The translations under genes and the position numbers were made by a program. Shown piece by piece: positions 52,706 to 63,002 of a stretch of DNA of 64,000 nt (position 1 is its first letter; each line of letters starts with the position of its first letter). The stretch covers positions 1,426,001-1,490,000 of the forward strand of contig NZ_CP009248.1 of the NCBI RefSeq assembly GCF_001941505.1, in the 5' to 3' direction. Source of the DNA: Corynebacterium sphenisci DSM 44792 (GTDB lineage Bacteria > Actinomycetota > Actinomycetes > Mycobacteriales > Mycobacteriaceae). A model generated the notes under the pieces. It was not told where the DNA came from. It searched no databases and worked only from the letters and a program-made list of their open reading frames with translations.

Positions 52706-54940
52706 CTACCTGCGGCGGCGGCGCTCCCGGACGCGCACCGCGATGCGCACCGGGGACCCGGCGAAGCCAAACTCCTCGCGCAGCCGGCGCTCCAGGAAGC
52801 GCCGGTAGCCGTGCTCCAGGAATCCGGTGGTGAACAGCACGATCACCGGGGGCCGGGTGGAGGCCTGGGTGGCGAAGAGCACCCGCGGCAGCCGGCCGCC
52901 GCGCATCGGCGGCGGGGTCTGCTGGAGCACCTCGCGCAGCCAGGTGTTCAGCCGGGAGGTCGGGATCCGCTGATCCCAGCTGTCCAGGGCCTCCAGCATC
53001 GCCGGCTCCAGCTTGTGCAGGGCCCGGCCGGTCTTCGCGGAGATGTTCACCCGGCGCGCCCAGGGCACGTGCGCCAGCTGCAGGTCGACCTCGCGCTCCA
53101 GCAGCGGGCGGCGATCCTCGTCGACGAGATCCCATTTGTTGAAGGCCAGCACCAGCGCCCGGCCGGCGTCGAGCACCATCCGCAGCACCCGCTGGTCCTG
53201 CTCGGTGACCGGTTCCGAGGCGTCGACGAGGAAGACGCACACCTCGGCGGCGTCGATCGCCGCGCGGGTGCGCAGGGAGGCGTAGAACTCGTGGCCCTGC
53301 GCCTGCCGCACCTTCTTGCGCAGCCCGGCGGTGTCCACGATCCGCCAGGGCCGCTCGTCCAGGACGACGACCGCGTCGACCGGGTCGACCGTGGTGCCGG
53401 CGACCTCGGAGACCACCGCCCGGTCCTCGCCGGTGATCTTGTTCAGCAGCGAGGATTTGCCGACGTTGGGTTTGCCGACCAGCGCCACCCGGCGCGGGCC
53501 GGAGGGCTGCCCGGCCGCGCGCGGGGTCTCCGGCAGCTTGGCGACGACCTCGTCGAGGACGTCGGCGTTGCCGCGGCCGTGCAGCGCGGACACCGGGTGC
53601 GGGTAGTCCAGGCCGAGGCCCCAGAACTCGGCGACGTCGCCGAGCTGGGCGTCGGACTCGAACTTGTTGGCCACCAGGATCACCGGCTGCTCGGCGCGCT
53701 GCAGCCGGCGGGCCATCAGCTCGTCGGCGGCGGTGACGCCCACGGTGGTGTCCACCACCATGAGGATCACGTCCGCGTCGGCCATCGCGGTCTCCGCCTG
53801 CCGGGCGATGGCGGCGTGCATGCCCTTGGCGTCGGGGTCCCAGCCGCCGGTGTCCTGCACCCAGAACCGCCGCCCGGCCCAGTCGCCGAGGTAGCTGATC
53901 CGGTCCCGGGTGACCCCGGGGAAGTCCTCCACCACGGCCTCGCGGCGGCCGATGAAGCGGTTGACCATCGTGGACTTGCCGACGTTGGGCCGGCCCACGA
54001 TGGCCACCGTGGGCAGCGCCTCGTCCTCGGCGTCCTCCATGCCGAGGGCGGAGAAGGCCTCCTCCAGGGCGGCCCAGTCGGTGTCCGGGCCGAGCTCGCC
54101 GGCCTCGGCGCGCGCCACCGCCTCGGCGATGACCTCCTCATGGCGGGCCAGCGCCCGGTCCAGGGCCTCCTCCGGATCCGGCTCCGGCGCCGCCGGGGCC
54201 GCGGCGCCGTCGCCCTCCTCCCCCTCCTCGGGGAACAGGCCCGGGTAGGCGGCGTCGACGATGCCCAGGATCTCCTCGATCACCTGCGCCACGTCGAGGT
54301 CGGAGGTGTCCAGGATCCGGGCGTCGGCGGCGGGCCGCAGCGGGGAGGTCTCCCGGGTGGAGTCCAGCTCATCGCGGCGGATCACCTCGGTGAGCACGGT
54401 GTCGTAGTCGGCGTCCCGGCCGGCGGCGAGGTCCTGGTCGGTGCGCCGGCGGGCCCGGACCTCCGCGGAGGCGGTCATGTACACCTTCGCCGGGCAGTCC
54501 GGCAGCACCACGGTGCCGATGTCGCGGCCCTCCACCACGCAGCGCCCGGCGCGGGCGGCGAGCTCGCGCTGCAGGGCGACGAGGTTGTCGCGCACCGCCG
54601 GGATCGCGGAGACCGCGGACACCGCGCCGGTGACCTCGGGGCCGCGGATCTCGGCGGAGACGTCCTCGCCGTCGAGCAGTACCGCGGTGGAGCGGGGATC
54701 CTCGGACACCGTCATCGGCAGCTCCGCGGTGGCCGCGGCGACCGCGGCGGCGTCGGCGGGGTCGATGCCCCGGCGCAGCACCCACAGGGTGGCCACCCGG
54801 TACATCGCCCCGGTGTCCAGGTAGGCGGCGCCGATGCGCTCGGCGACCGCCCGGGAGACGGTGGATTTCCCGGTGCCGGAGGGGCCGTCCACGGCCACCA
54901 GCACCGGCTCGGCGGACTCGGTCCGGGTCAGCTCGTTCAC
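52706..54940 (-). CDS. cmk-der: Fused cytidylate kinase - GTPase Der
   Basis: One continuous 744-residue frame. Residues 1-232 are cytidylate kinase (P-loop [31 protein letters not shown]). An acidic linker, about 233-305, follows with PEEGEEGDG. Der covers 306-744, with two GTPase P-loops (GRPNVGKST near 316 and GKPNVGKSS near 489) and a KH-like end ([20 protein letters not shown]). Der matures the 50S subunit; Cmk makes CDP/dCDP. No stop lies between the two halves, so fusion is read directly, as known in some other actinobacteria. The GTG at 54940 overlaps the rluB stop (GTGA). Confidence 0.9.
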   Translation of the reverse strand: MNELTRTESAEPVLVAVDGPSGTGKSTVSRAVAERIGAAYLDTGAMYRVATLWVLRRGIDPADAAAVAAATAELPMTVSEDPRSTAVLLDGEDVSAEIRGPEVTGAVSAVSAIPAVRDNLVALQRELAARAGRCVVEGRDIGTVVLPDCPAKVYMTASAEVRARRRTDQDLAAGRDADYDTVLTEVIRRDELDSTRETSPLRPAADARILDTSDLDVAQVIEEILGIVDAAYPGLFPEEGEEGDGAAAPAAPEPDPEEALDRALARHEEVIAEAVARAEAGELGPDTDWAALEEAFSALGMEDAEDEALPTVAIVGRPNVGKSTMVNRFIGRREAVVEDFPGVTRDRISYLGDWAGRRFWVQDTGGWDPDAKGMHAAIARQAETAMADADVILMVVDTTVGVTAADELMARRLQRAEQPVILVANKFESDAQLGDVAEFWGLGLDYPHPVSALHGRGNADVLDEVVAKLPETPRAAGQPSGPRRVALVGKPNVGKSSLLNKITGEDRAVVSEVAGTTVDPVDAVVVLDERPWRIVDTAGLRKKVRQAQGHEFYASLRTRAAIDAAEVCVFLVDASEPVTEQDQRVLRMVLDAGRALVLAFNKWDLVDEDRRPLLEREVDLQLAHVPWARRVNISAKTGRALHKLEPAMLEALDSWDQRIPTSRLNTWLREVLQQTPPPMRGGRLPRVLFATQASTRPPVIVLFTTGFLEHGYRRFLERRLREEFGFAGSPVRIAVRVRERRRRR

Positions 54941-55827
54941 AGCCCCACCGCCTTGTACAGGGAGGCGAGTTCGGCCCGGTTCAGGGCGCGCAGCGCCCCG
55001 GGGGTCTGCTCGCCGAGCTGCACGGTGTGGATCTTGGTGCGCACCAGGCGCTGCACCGGGTACCCGGCGGCCTTGAGCATCCGGCGCACGATGTGCTTGC
55101 GGCCCTCGTGCAGTTCGATGCGCACGATGGAGCGGCCCTGCCAGGCGTCGACGACCTGCACCAGGTCCGCCTTGGCGGGGCCGTCGTCGAGCTCGATGCC
55201 GGCGGTGAGGGTGCGCTCCAGGTCCCGGCCGGCCTCGCCGAGCACGGTGGCCAGGTAGGTCTTGGCGATCTCGTAGCGGGGGTGCATCAGCCGGTTGGCG
55301 AGCTCCCCGTCGTTGGTGAGCAGCAGCAGGCCCTCGGTCTGCGCGTCCAGGCGGCCGACGTGGAAGAGCCGGCGGCCGGCGGCGAGGTGCTCGCCGACGA
55401 TGTCGCCGACGCAGGGCCGGCCCTGGTCGTCGCTCATCGTGGAGTGCACCCCGCGGGGCTTGTTCAGCGCCAGGTAGGTCATCTCCTCGTCGACGATGAC
55501 CCGGTTGCCGTCGACCCGGATCACCGCGGTGCCCGGGTCCACCCGCACCCCCTGGCGGGTGATCGTCTTGCCGTCGACCTCGACCCGGCCGTCGGCGATG
55601 AGCTTCTCCGCCATCCGGCGGGAGGCCACCCCGGCGGCGGCGAGGACCTTCTGCAGGCGCACCCCCTCCCCGGCGGCGCCGCCGGGTTCGCCGGAGCCGC
55701 GGGCGGCGGCGCCGCGGGGATGCTGGTGGCGGGCGGGTTTCGCGCCGGGGATGAAGGTGTCCGCGGCGTGGGCGCCGCGGGAGCCGTCGTGTCGTTCCGG
55801 TGTGCCGTCTCGGCGAGCGGGTGTCAC
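54937..55827 (-). CDS. rluB: Ribosomal large subunit pseudouridine synthase RluB-type
   Basis: A 296-residue pseudouridine synthase. A disordered N-terminal extension of about 55 residues precedes the S4 domain ([20 protein letters not shown]) and the catalytic [21 protein letters not shown], whose aspartate is the nucleophile. KTYLATVLG and [11 protein letters not shown] follow. It starts at GTG 55827 and overlaps cmk-der. In relatives it lies directly after scpB; here bioAD intervenes. Confidence 0.93.
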   Translation of the reverse strand: MTPARRDGTPERHDGSRGAHAADTFIPGAKPARHQHPRGAAARGSGEPGGAAGEGVRLQKVLAAAGVASRRMAEKLIADGRVEVDGKTITRQGVRVDPGTAVIRVDGNRVIVDEEMTYLALNKPRGVHSTMSDDQGRPCVGDIVGEHLAAGRRLFHVGRLDAQTEGLLLLTNDGELANRLMHPRYEIAKTYLATVLGEAGRDLERTLTAGIELDDGPAKADLVQVVDAWQGRSIVRIELHEGRKHIVRRMLKAAGYPVQRLVRTKIHTVQLGEQTPGALRALNRAELASLYKAVGL

Positions 55828-55855
55828 TTCTGCACGTCCTTAGAGACTTCGGGGT

Positions 55856-55881
55856 CCCCGCCGCGGGGCTCCGCGGCGGGG
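55856..55881 (-). terminator. Hairpin downstream of bioD
   Basis: CCCCGCCGCGG (55856-55866) and CCGCGGCGGGG (55871-55881) form a perfect 11-bp stem with a GGCT loop. It separates bioAD from rluB. Confidence 0.55.
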
Positions 55882-55935
55882 GAGATGGTCCTGCGCGGGC
55901 CGCGCCGTCCCCGGCGGGCCCGCATCGGGGCCAGT

Positions 55936-56628
55936 CTAGGCGCTGGGGCCGGGGAACCCCACCTCGCGCGGGCGGGCGGTGAACCAGCCGGCGGCGGCGG
56001 CGCGGAAGGCCCGCCCCCGCCATGCCCCGGCCCCGTCCGGGATCCGGGCGAGGATCGGCGCCCCGGTGACCTCGGGCAGCTCCCCGAGGTTCAGCCGGGT
56101 GGCGAGATCGGGCCGGGCGGGCACGGCGCCGATGATGAGCCCGGCGATCCGGACCCCGCGGGCGCGCAGCGCCTCGCAGGTCAGCTCCGCGGCGTTGAGG
56201 GCGCCCAGGGCGCAGCCGGTGACCACCACCGCCGGGGCGGCCAGCTCCGCGGCGAGGTCCGCGATGGTCCAGCCGCCCATCCGCACCAGCACCCCGCCGG
56301 CGCCCTCCACCAGGGTGGGCCGGCCGGCGGCGAGGCCGCGCACCCGGGCGGCGACCTCCCCGAGCTCCGGCGGGGTCGCGCCGCACCGGCGGGCGGCGGT
56401 GGCCGGGGCCAGCGGGTCGGGGTAGCGGGCGAATTCGTGGACGTCGCCGACCCCGGCCAGGCGGGTCACCTCGGCGAGGTCCCCGGCCTCGCCGGGGCGC
56501 AGCCCGGTCTGGATGGGCTTGACCACCCGGGGGCGCCGGCCGGCGGCGGCGAGGGCGGCGGCCAGGGCGGCGGTCGCGACGGTTTTGCCGACGTCGGTGC
56601 CCACCCCGGTGAGGATGACCGCGCTCAC
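55936..56628 (-). CDS. bioD: Dethiobiotin synthetase
   Basis: A 230-residue P-loop enzyme that closes the ureido ring of dethiobiotin from DAPA, CO2 and ATP. It has [19 protein letters not shown] at the N-terminus, [12 protein letters not shown], and [11 protein letters not shown] for the second phosphate/metal site. The GTG start overlaps the bioA stop (GTGA). The next step (bioB) is not in the window. Confidence 0.94.
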   Translation of the reverse strand: MSAVILTGVGTDVGKTVATAALAAALAAAGRRPRVVKPIQTGLRPGEAGDLAEVTRLAGVGDVHEFARYPDPLAPATAARRCGATPPELGEVAARVRGLAAGRPTLVEGAGGVLVRMGGWTIADLAAELAAPAVVVTGCALGALNAAELTCEALRARGVRIAGLIIGAVPARPDLATRLNLGELPEVTGAPILARIPDGAGAWRGRAFRAAAAGWFTARPREVGFPGPSA

Positions 56629-57923
56629 CGGGCCGGCTCCGGCTGGGCGGCGACCGCGGCGGCCATCGCCCGGCAGATCCGGGCGATCTCGGCGTCGTCG
56701 CTGATGTACATCGGCATCGTGTAGATGAGCCGGCCGAAGGGGCGCAGCCACACCCCCTCGGCCACGGCCGCGGCGGTGGCCGCGGCCATGTCCACCGGGT
56801 CGTGGAGCTCCACCACCCCGATGGCGCCGAGCGCGCGCACCTCGGCGACCCGGGGGTCCCCGGCGAGGCCGGCGAGGCCGGCGCGCAGGCCGGCGGCGAT
56901 CCGGGGCACCTGCCCGCGCCAGTCGCCCTCGGCGATGATCGCGGTGGCCTCCGCGGCGACCGCGCAGGCCAGGGGGTTGCCCATGAAGGTGGGCCCGTGC
57001 ATCAGCCCGCCGTGCGCCCGGGAGATTGCGGCGGCGACCTCCCCGGTGGTCAGGGTGGCCGCCAGGGTGAGCATCCCGCCGGTGAGCGCCTTGCCCAGGC
57101 AGAGGATGTCCGGGGCGGCGCCGGCGGCGGCGCTGGTGAACAGGTCACCGGCCCGGCCGAAGCCGGTGGCGATCTCGTCGGCGATGAGCAGCAGGCCCCG
57201 CTCATCGCAGATCCGGCGCAGCCCGGCGACGGTGGCGTGGTCGTGGAAGCGCATCCCGCCGGCGCCCTGCACCACCGGCTCCACGATCACCGCGGCGACC
57301 TCCGGGGTGACCGCGGCGTCGACGGCGGCGAGGTAGGCGTCGATCTCCCCCGGCCCGGCGCCGCGGTCCGGGGGCCGGGGCGCGAAGACCTCGGCGGCGA
57401 TGGCGCCGCGCCACAGGGCGTGCATGCCGCCGTCGGGGTCGCAGACGCCCATCGGGGCGCGGGTGTCGCCGTGGTAGCCGCCGCGCCAGGTCATCAGCCG
57501 GGTGCGCTCCGGGTGCCCGGTGGCGCGCTGGTACTGCAGGGCCATCTTCACCGCGACCTCCACGGCCACGGATCCGGAGTCGGCGAGGAAGACCCGGTCC
57601 AGGTGGGGTTCGACCAGGTCGAGCAGCCCGCGGACCAGCTGCACCGCCGGCGGGTGGGTGAGCCCGCCGAACATGACGTGGCTCATCCGGCCCAGCTGGG
57701 CGTGCGCGGCGGCGGTGAGCCGGGGGTTGCGGTGGCCGTGCGCCACCGCCCACCAGGAGCTCATCGCGTCGATGAGCTCCCGGCCGTCGGCCAGCTGCAG
57801 CCGGGTGCCCTCGGCGGCGACCACGGGCAGCGCGGGCGGTGCGGCGGGCAGCGGCCCGTAGGGGTGCCAGATGTGCGCGGCGTCGAAGGCGGCGAGATCG
57901 GCCGCGGGGGCTGGTCCGGTCAT
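56625..57923 (-). CDS. bioA: Adenosylmethionine-8-amino-7-oxononanoate aminotransferase
   Basis: A 432-residue PLP class III aminotransferase. It has HIWHPYGPL at the N-terminus, [18 protein letters not shown], the substrate tyrosine region [26 protein letters not shown] and the PLP-lysine segment [16 protein letters not shown] lies 7 bases before the ATG; no Shine-Dalgarno is seen, so leaderless translation is likely. It forms an operon with bioD. Confidence 0.96.
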   Translation of the reverse strand: MTGPAPAADLAAFDAAHIWHPYGPLPAAPPALPVVAAEGTRLQLADGRELIDAMSSWWAVAHGHRNPRLTAAAHAQLGRMSHVMFGGLTHPPAVQLVRGLLDLVEPHLDRVFLADSGSVAVEVAVKMALQYQRATGHPERTRLMTWRGGYHGDTRAPMGVCDPDGGMHALWRGAIAAEVFAPRPPDRGAGPGEIDAYLAAVDAAVTPEVAAVIVEPVVQGAGGMRFHDHATVAGLRRICDERGLLLIADEIATGFGRAGDLFTSAAAGAAPDILCLGKALTGGMLTLAATLTTGEVAAAISRAHGGLMHGPTFMGNPLACAVAAEATAIIAEGDWRGQVPRIAAGLRAGLAGLAGDPRVAEVRALGAIGVVELHDPVDMAAATAAAVAEGVWLRPFGRLIYTMPMYISDDAEIARICRAMAAAVAAQPEPAR

Positions 57924-57930
57924 GGCCCCC

Positions 57931-57936
57931 AGCGTA
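57931..57936 (-). promoter_or_regulatory. -10 element of bioA (leaderless)
   Basis: TACGCT on the minus strand, 7 bases before the ATG at 57923. Confidence 0.5.
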
Positions 57937-57948
57937 GTTGAACGACGA

Positions 57949-58542
57949 TCAGGGCTCGCCGAGCGGCTCGTCGATGAGATCCACGTCCGGCAGCAGCGGC
58001 GCCAGATCCGGCAGCTCCTCGAGGCTGCCGATGCCCAGCTGCTCCAGCAGCAGGTTGGTGGTGACGTAGAGGTGCGCCCCGGTGGCCGGCTCCTCCCCCG
58101 CCTCGGCGACCAGCCCGCGGGCGAGCAGGGTGCGCATCACCCCGTCCACGTTCACCCCGCGCACCGCGGAGACCTGGCCCCGGGTCACCGGCTGCCGGTA
58201 GGCGACCACCGCCAGGGTCTCCAGGGCCGCCCGGGACAGTCGGGTCTGGGTGCCGTCGAGCAGGAAGCGCTCCACCGCGTCGGCGTGCTCCGGGCGGGTG
58301 TAGAGCCGCCAGCCCTCCGCGGACTCCCGCAGATCGAACCCGCTGCCGCGGGCGTCGAACTCGGCGCGGATCTCCGCGAGCGCCCCGCGAATCCGGTCCG
58401 GGTCCTCGTCCAGGGCGCGGGCCAGGTCCATCGGGGCCACGGGGGCGTCCACGACGAGCAGGATCGCCTCCACCGCGGCGCGCAGCGGGTCGACGGGCCC
58501 GGCGGCCGGGCCGGCCGGGGCGGTCTCCGGGGTCTCGGTCAT
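57949..58542 (-). CDS. scpB: Condensin subunit ScpB
   Basis: A 197-residue winged-helix partner of ScpA and SMC in chromosome organisation. It has AVEAILLVVDAPVAPMDLAR, GWRLYTRPEHADAVERFL, SRAALETLAVVAYRQPVTRG, VRGVNVDGVMRTLLARGLV and LYVTTNLLLEQLG. TACCCT lies 6 bases before the ATG. In relatives it follows scpA directly; here 4.5 kb separates them. Confidence 0.93.
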   Translation of the reverse strand: MTETPETAPAGPAAGPVDPLRAAVEAILLVVDAPVAPMDLARALDEDPDRIRGALAEIRAEFDARGSGFDLRESAEGWRLYTRPEHADAVERFLLDGTQTRLSRAALETLAVVAYRQPVTRGQVSAVRGVNVDGVMRTLLARGLVAEAGEEPATGAHLYVTTNLLLEQLGIGSLEELPDLAPLLPDVDLIDEPLGEP

Positions 58543-58548
58543 GGGCCC

Positions 58549-58554
58549 AGGGTA
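58549..58554 (-). promoter_or_regulatory. -10 element of scpB (leaderless)
   Basis: TACCCT on the minus strand, 6 bases before the ATG at 58542, so scpB has its own promoter after the separation from scpA. Confidence 0.45.
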
Positions 58555-58574
58555 GCCGCCGCCGGCCGCCGCGC

Positions 58575-58775
58575 TCAGCAGCAGCGCGCCCCGGGCCGGG
58601 CGGTCTCCTCGGCCCAGCGCGCCCGCCAGTACTCCCGCTCGGTGGGCACCGGCGCCTCCGGATGGTGGGCGCGCAGATGCGCCACATGCCGGGCGTAGTC
58701 GTGGTCGCCCATCAGCTCCTTGACGTACCAGGCCACCGACCTGGCCGCCGCCGCCAGGCGGGAGACCGCGCTCAC
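58575..58775 (-). CDS. YbdD/YjiX-family small protein
   Basis: A 66-residue protein of the YbdD/YjiX family, which occurs next to CstA in many bacteria. It has WYVKELMGDHDYARHVAHLR, HHPEAPVPTEREYWRARW and a terminal CC. The GTG start overlaps the cstA stop (GTGA). It probably assists CstA function. Confidence 0.88.
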   Translation of the reverse strand: MSAVSRLAAAARSVAWYVKELMGDHDYARHVAHLRAHHPEAPVPTEREYWRARWAEETARPGARCC

Positions 58776-61093
58776 CGGGCCGGCTCCGCGGCGGGTTCCG
58801 CCGCCCCGGCGCGCTCCCGGCGCAGCCGGGCCAGCGCCACCGGATCCAGCCGGTCCCACTCGGCCTGGATGGCCCGCTCCTCGGCGGTGGGCGCCAGGCC
58901 CCGCGGGGCGAACAGCCGGGAGGGCGCGTACGGCTCCTCCGAGGTCGGCACCACCGCATCGGGGTCGCGGCGCCGGGCGGCCACCGCCCGGGCGGAGACC
59001 ACCACCCCGGCGAGGACCACCAGCAGGGTCACCCCGGCGAAGACGATGGACAGCGAGCCCTGCACCGCGGTGTTGCGGATCACCGCGTCGATCTCCTCCG
59101 GGGTGCGCCCGGCGGTGACCTCGGGATCGCCGGCCCGGTAGGCCGCGTGCAGCGACCAGTAGCCGATGGTCGGCGACTCGTGGAAGATCTTCTGCCAGGA
59201 CGCGGTCATCGTGATCACCAGGTCCCAGATGAGCGGCAGCCCCGGGATCCAGGCCCAGCGCAGCCCGACCTTCTTGATCACCACCACGGTGACCAGGGTC
59301 AGCGCCATCGCGGCGAGCAGCTGGTTGGCGATGCCGAACAGCGGGAAGAGCATGTTGATGCCGCCCAGCGGGTCGGTGACGCCCATGATCAGGATGGAGC
59401 CCCAGCCGGCGCAGACCAGGAAGGAGGCGACCACGTTGCCGGGCACCCAGGACTGGTCCTTGAACCGGGTCAGCCCCGGCACGTTGCCGAGCGCGTCGGC
59501 GAGCATGAACCGGGCCACCCGGGTGCCGGCGTCGACGGTGGTGAGGATGAACAGCGCCTCGAACATGATCGCGAAGTGGTACCAGAAGGCCTTCAGCGCG
59601 TCCCCGCCGAACACGTCGGAGAGGATCTCGGACATGCCGAAGGCCAGGGTGGGCGCGCCGCCGGTGCGGGAGACGATGGTCTCCTCGCCGACCGCCTCCG
59701 CGGCGGCGGTGAGCGCCGCCGGGTCGATGCCCGCCCCGGGCAGGCCCAGGCCGTTGACGTAGGCCGCGGCGGTCTCCGGGGTGCCCCCGGTGAGCGCCGC
59801 CGGGGCGTTCATCGCGAAGTACAGGTGCTGGTCCAGGATCACCGCGGCGCACATCGCCATCACCGCGACGAAGGACTCGATGAGCATGGAGCCGTAGCCG
59901 ATCATGCGCACCTGGGACTCCTTCTCCACCAGCTTCGGGGTGGTCCCGGAGGACACCAGGGCGTGGAAGCCGGACAGGGCCCCGCAGGCGATGGTGATGA
60001 ACAGGAAGGGGAAGAGCTCCCCGTGGAACACCGGGCCGGTGCCCTCCCGGGCGAAGTCGGTGATCGCGGGCATCCGGATCACCGGCATCGCGATCACGGT
60101 GCCCACCGCCAGCAGCGCGATCACGCCGACCTTCATGAAGGTGGACAGGTAGTCGCGGGGGGCCAGCAGCAGCCACACCGGCAGCACGCTGGCGGCGAAG
60201 CCGTAGCCGGTGAGCGCCCAGGCCAGGGTGGGCTTGTCCCAGGTGAACCACTGCGACCAGGTCGGGTCGGCGGCCACCCAGCCGCCGGCGATGATCGCCA
60301 GCAGCAGCAGCACGATGCCGATCACGGTGGTCTCGGTGACCCGGCCGGGCCGCAGGTAGCGCAGGTAGCAGCCCATGAACACCGCGATCGGGACGGTCAG
60401 CGCCAGGGAGAACACCGCCCAGGGCGACTGCGCCAGGGCGCCGATGATGACCACGCCGAGCACGGCGATGAGGATCATCATGATGACCAGGATGCCGACG
60501 ATGGCGAGGACCCCGCCGAAGGAGCCGAGCTCATCGCGGATCATCTGGCCCAGGGAGCGGCCCTTGCGCCGGGTGGAGATGGCCAGCACCATGTAGTCCT
60601 GCACCGCCCCGGCGAACACGGCGCCGAAGACGATCCAGATGGTGCCCGGCAGGTAGCCCATCTGGGCGGCCAGGATCGGGCCGACCAGGGGCCCGGCGCC
60701 GGCGATCGCGGCGAAGTGGTGGCCGAAGAGCACCCGGCGGTCGGTGGGCATGAAGTCCCGGCCGTCGTCATGGCGCTCCGCGGGGGTGGCCCGGTCGTCG
60801 CGGGGCCGGATCACCTTGTACTCGATGAGCCGGCCGTAGAAGCGGTAGCCGATGATGTAGGTGCCCACCGCGGCGAGCACCAGCCAGGTCGCGGAGATCT
60901 CCTCCCCGCGGACCACGGCGATCATCGCCCAGCCGACCGCGGCGACGAGCGCCACCGCGGCGAAGAGCAGGCGCTTGGCCATCGGCATCGGGCGCCGGTC
61001 GACGACGCCGACCGGGGGCAGCTCGGGATCGGGGCGCAGGAACTCGACGCCCTCCGGCGGCGAGACGTCCGCGGGTGCGGCGGGTGCGCTCAT
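58772..61093 (-). CDS. cstA: Carbon starvation protein / pyruvate transporter CstA
   Basis: A 773-residue peptide/pyruvate transporter with about 16-18 hydrophobic helices. It has HHFAAIAGAGPLVGPILAAQ, GAVFAGAVQDYMVLAISTRR, the GCYLRYLRPGRV region, ALSGFHALVSSGTTPKLV and FALFILTTVDAGTR-like GTRVARFML segments. The ATG at 61093 has AAGGAGG 5 bases upstream. TACAGT at 61200-61195 is a possible -10, giving a leader of about 95 bases. Family expression responds to carbon starvation. Confidence 0.94.
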   Translation of the reverse strand: MSAPAAPADVSPPEGVEFLRPDPELPPVGVVDRRPMPMAKRLLFAAVALVAAVGWAMIAVVRGEEISATWLVLAAVGTYIIGYRFYGRLIEYKVIRPRDDRATPAERHDDGRDFMPTDRRVLFGHHFAAIAGAGPLVGPILAAQMGYLPGTIWIVFGAVFAGAVQDYMVLAISTRRKGRSLGQMIRDELGSFGGVLAIVGILVIMMILIAVLGVVIIGALAQSPWAVFSLALTVPIAVFMGCYLRYLRPGRVTETTVIGIVLLLLAIIAGGWVAADPTWSQWFTWDKPTLAWALTGYGFAASVLPVWLLLAPRDYLSTFMKVGVIALLAVGTVIAMPVIRMPAITDFAREGTGPVFHGELFPFLFITIACGALSGFHALVSSGTTPKLVEKESQVRMIGYGSMLIESFVAVMAMCAAVILDQHLYFAMNAPAALTGGTPETAAAYVNGLGLPGAGIDPAALTAAAEAVGEETIVSRTGGAPTLAFGMSEILSDVFGGDALKAFWYHFAIMFEALFILTTVDAGTRVARFMLADALGNVPGLTRFKDQSWVPGNVVASFLVCAGWGSILIMGVTDPLGGINMLFPLFGIANQLLAAMALTLVTVVVIKKVGLRWAWIPGLPLIWDLVITMTASWQKIFHESPTIGYWSLHAAYRAGDPEVTAGRTPEEIDAVIRNTAVQGSLSIVFAGVTLLVVLAGVVVSARAVAARRRDPDAVVPTSEEPYAPSRLFAPRGLAPTAEERAIQAEWDRLDPVALARLRRERAGAAEPAAEPAR

Positions 61094-61194
61094 CGGGGCC
61101 TCCTTCGTCCGGGGCCCGGCGATGCGGGCCCTCACGTGGCCGCCCCCGGCGGGCGCCGGACGCGGGGTTTCCCGCGGGGCGGGAAAACGATGCC

Positions 61195-61200
61195 ACTGTA
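61195..61200 (-). promoter_or_regulatory. -10 element of cstA
   Basis: TACAGT on the minus strand, about 102 bases before the start codon. The rest of 61094-61363 shows the divergent AspT-type promoter and no other gene. Confidence 0.4.
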
Positions 61201-61351
61201 GGCGATGGGCGGGGAGGGGAAAAGCCATATGCGCTGATTTACGGGGGCGCCGGCCGCGTTACCTTCACCACATCGCATACGCGAATCATCCCGCCTGGTG
61301 GGATCCCGGTGCTCCGGGGCCCCGTCGGCGAACGGTGTTGCGGGAACCCTC

Positions 61352-61357
61352 TAGGGT
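61352..61357 (+). promoter_or_regulatory. -10 element of the AspT-type gene (leaderless)
   Basis: TAGGGT, 6 bases before the GTG at 61364. Confidence 0.55.
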
Positions 61358-61363
61358 GGGGCC

Positions 61364-62995
61364 GTGCTCGGTTACCTCGCCTCCGCCCCACTGCTCGCGC
61401 TCGCCCTCATCCTCACCCTCGGCTTCGCCGTGGGCCGGATCCGGCTCGGCGGGCTGAGCCTCGGCTCCGCGGCGATCCTCTTCGTCGCGATCGCGGTGTC
61501 CACCGCGGAGCCGGGGATCCGGATGCCGCCGCTGCTCTACCAGCTGGGGCTGGCGCTGTTCGTCTACTGCATCGGGCTGGCCGCCGGCCCGGCCTTCTTC
61601 CGCACCCTGCGCAGCCGCGGCCTGGCGCTGAACCTCGTCATCGTCGGGGCGCTCGCCGCGCTCACCGGCCTGGCCGCGGTGCTCATCCGGGTCAGCGGGG
61701 CGGATCCCGTCACCGGGGCGGGCATGTTCGCCGGGGCGGTGTCCTCCACCCCGGGCATGGCCGCGATCCTGGACGCGGTGCCGGAGCTGCTGCCCCCCGG
61801 CGCCGACCCGGCCCGCGCAACGGATGCGGTGGTCGGCTACTCCCTGGCCTACCCGGGCGGGGTGCTCGGCATCATCCTGGTCGCCGCCGTGGGCTACCGG
61901 CTGCTGAAGGTGGACCACCAGGCCGACGCCCGCGCCGCCGGGGTGCTGCCGGAGCCGCTGCACTACGCCTGCATCCGGATCGGGCCGGGCCGGGACCTCA
62001 CCGTCGCCGAGGTGCCCGATTACACCGGGGCCCGGGTCATCACCACCCGACTGGCGCTCGGCGAGGGCGCGGACGCCGACCAGCGGCTGGCGGAGCCGGA
62101 GGATCGGCTGCGGCCCGGCCGGGTGATCTTGGTCAACGGCACCGCCGCGGCGATCGAGGCCGCCACCGCCGCCCTCGGCGAGCGCTCCGAGATGGCCCTC
62201 GACGCCGCGGACCTGCGCTTCGTGCGGATGGCCGTGTCCAACCCGGAGGTCGCCGGGCGCACCATCGCGGAGCTGCGCACCCTGGAGGAGCACGGGTTCA
62301 CCATCGCCCGGCTGCGCCGCGGCGACGCCGATGTGGTGCCCACCGGCGCGGACCGGCTGCAGCTGGCCGACCGGGTGCGCGTGGTCGCGCCCCGGCAGCG
62401 CATCGACGCGATCCGGGACTACCTGGGCGATTCGGAGAAGTCGCTGGCCAGCCCGGATCTGCTGCCGCTGGCGCTGGGCCTGGCGATCGGCCTGGGCCTC
62501 GGCGCGATCCCGATCCCGCTGCCCGGCGGGTCCAGCCTGGCCCTGGGCTTCGGCGGCGGGCCGATCCTCGCCGGGCTGGTGCTCGGGGCGCTGGGCCGCA
62601 CCGGCCCGGTGCGGTGGCAGCTGCCCTATCACGCCACCCGCACCCTGGAGGCCGCGGGCATGGCCCTGTTCATGGCCGGGGTGGGCACCTCCGCCGGGGC
62701 GGGCTTCCGGGAGGCGCTCACCGACCCGGCGAGCCTGCGCTACATCGGCCTCGGCCTGGTGCTCACCGTCGTCGCCGCGGTGGCGGTGGTCGCGGCGGTG
62801 ATGGCCTGGCGCGGCCTCAGCTTCGACGAGGCGATCGGGGTGGCCGCGGGGCTGTCCACCAACCCGGCGGTGATCGCCTACCTCAACTCCGCCTCCGGCA
62901 CGGATCTCTCCGCCCGGGGCTACACCACCGTCTACCCGGTGGCCATGGTGGGCAAGATCCTCGCCGCCCAGGGGCTCATCATGCTGCTGCTCTGA
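61364..62995 (+). CDS. AspT/YidE-family antiporter, SucE-like
   Basis: A 543-residue aspartate:alanine exchanger (AAE) family transporter. Two membrane halves (1-190 and 365-543) flank two TrkA-C domains at about 200-360 (MAVSNPEVAGRTIAEL, RRGDADVVPTGADRLQLADR). GAVSSTPGMAAILDA and GLSTNPAVIAYLNS are paired motifs. C. glutamicum SucE, a succinate exporter, belongs here, so dicarboxylate export is possible. The GTG at 61364 is set by leaderless promoter spacing. It is the only plus-strand gene in the scp region. Confidence 0.9.
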   Translation: MLGYLASAPLLALALILTLGFAVGRIRLGGLSLGSAAILFVAIAVSTAEPGIRMPPLLYQLGLALFVYCIGLAAGPAFFRTLRSRGLALNLVIVGALAALTGLAAVLIRVSGADPVTGAGMFAGAVSSTPGMAAILDAVPELLPPGADPARATDAVVGYSLAYPGGVLGIILVAAVGYRLLKVDHQADARAAGVLPEPLHYACIRIGPGRDLTVAEVPDYTGARVITTRLALGEGADADQRLAEPEDRLRPGRVILVNGTAAAIEAATAALGERSEMALDAADLRFVRMAVSNPEVAGRTIAELRTLEEHGFTIARLRRGDADVVPTGADRLQLADRVRVVAPRQRIDAIRDYLGDSEKSLASPDLLPLALGLAIGLGLGAIPIPLPGGSSLALGFGGGPILAGLVLGALGRTGPVRWQLPYHATRTLEAAGMALFMAGVGTSAGAGFREALTDPASLRYIGLGLVLTVVAAVAVVAAVMAWRGLSFDEAIGVAAGLSTNPAVIAYLNSASGTDLSARGYTTVYPVAMVGKILAAQGLIMLLL

Positions 62996-63002
62996 GGCCC
63001 GG

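Noticed and set aside
54000..54250. Separate cmk and der genes
   Set aside because: No stop codon occurs between them in this frame; splitting would need an unproven frameshift.
59147..61201. A 684-codon open frame antisense to cstA
   Set aside because: The composition is His/Asp/Gly/Arg-rich and lacks domains; cstA on the other strand has all family motifs.
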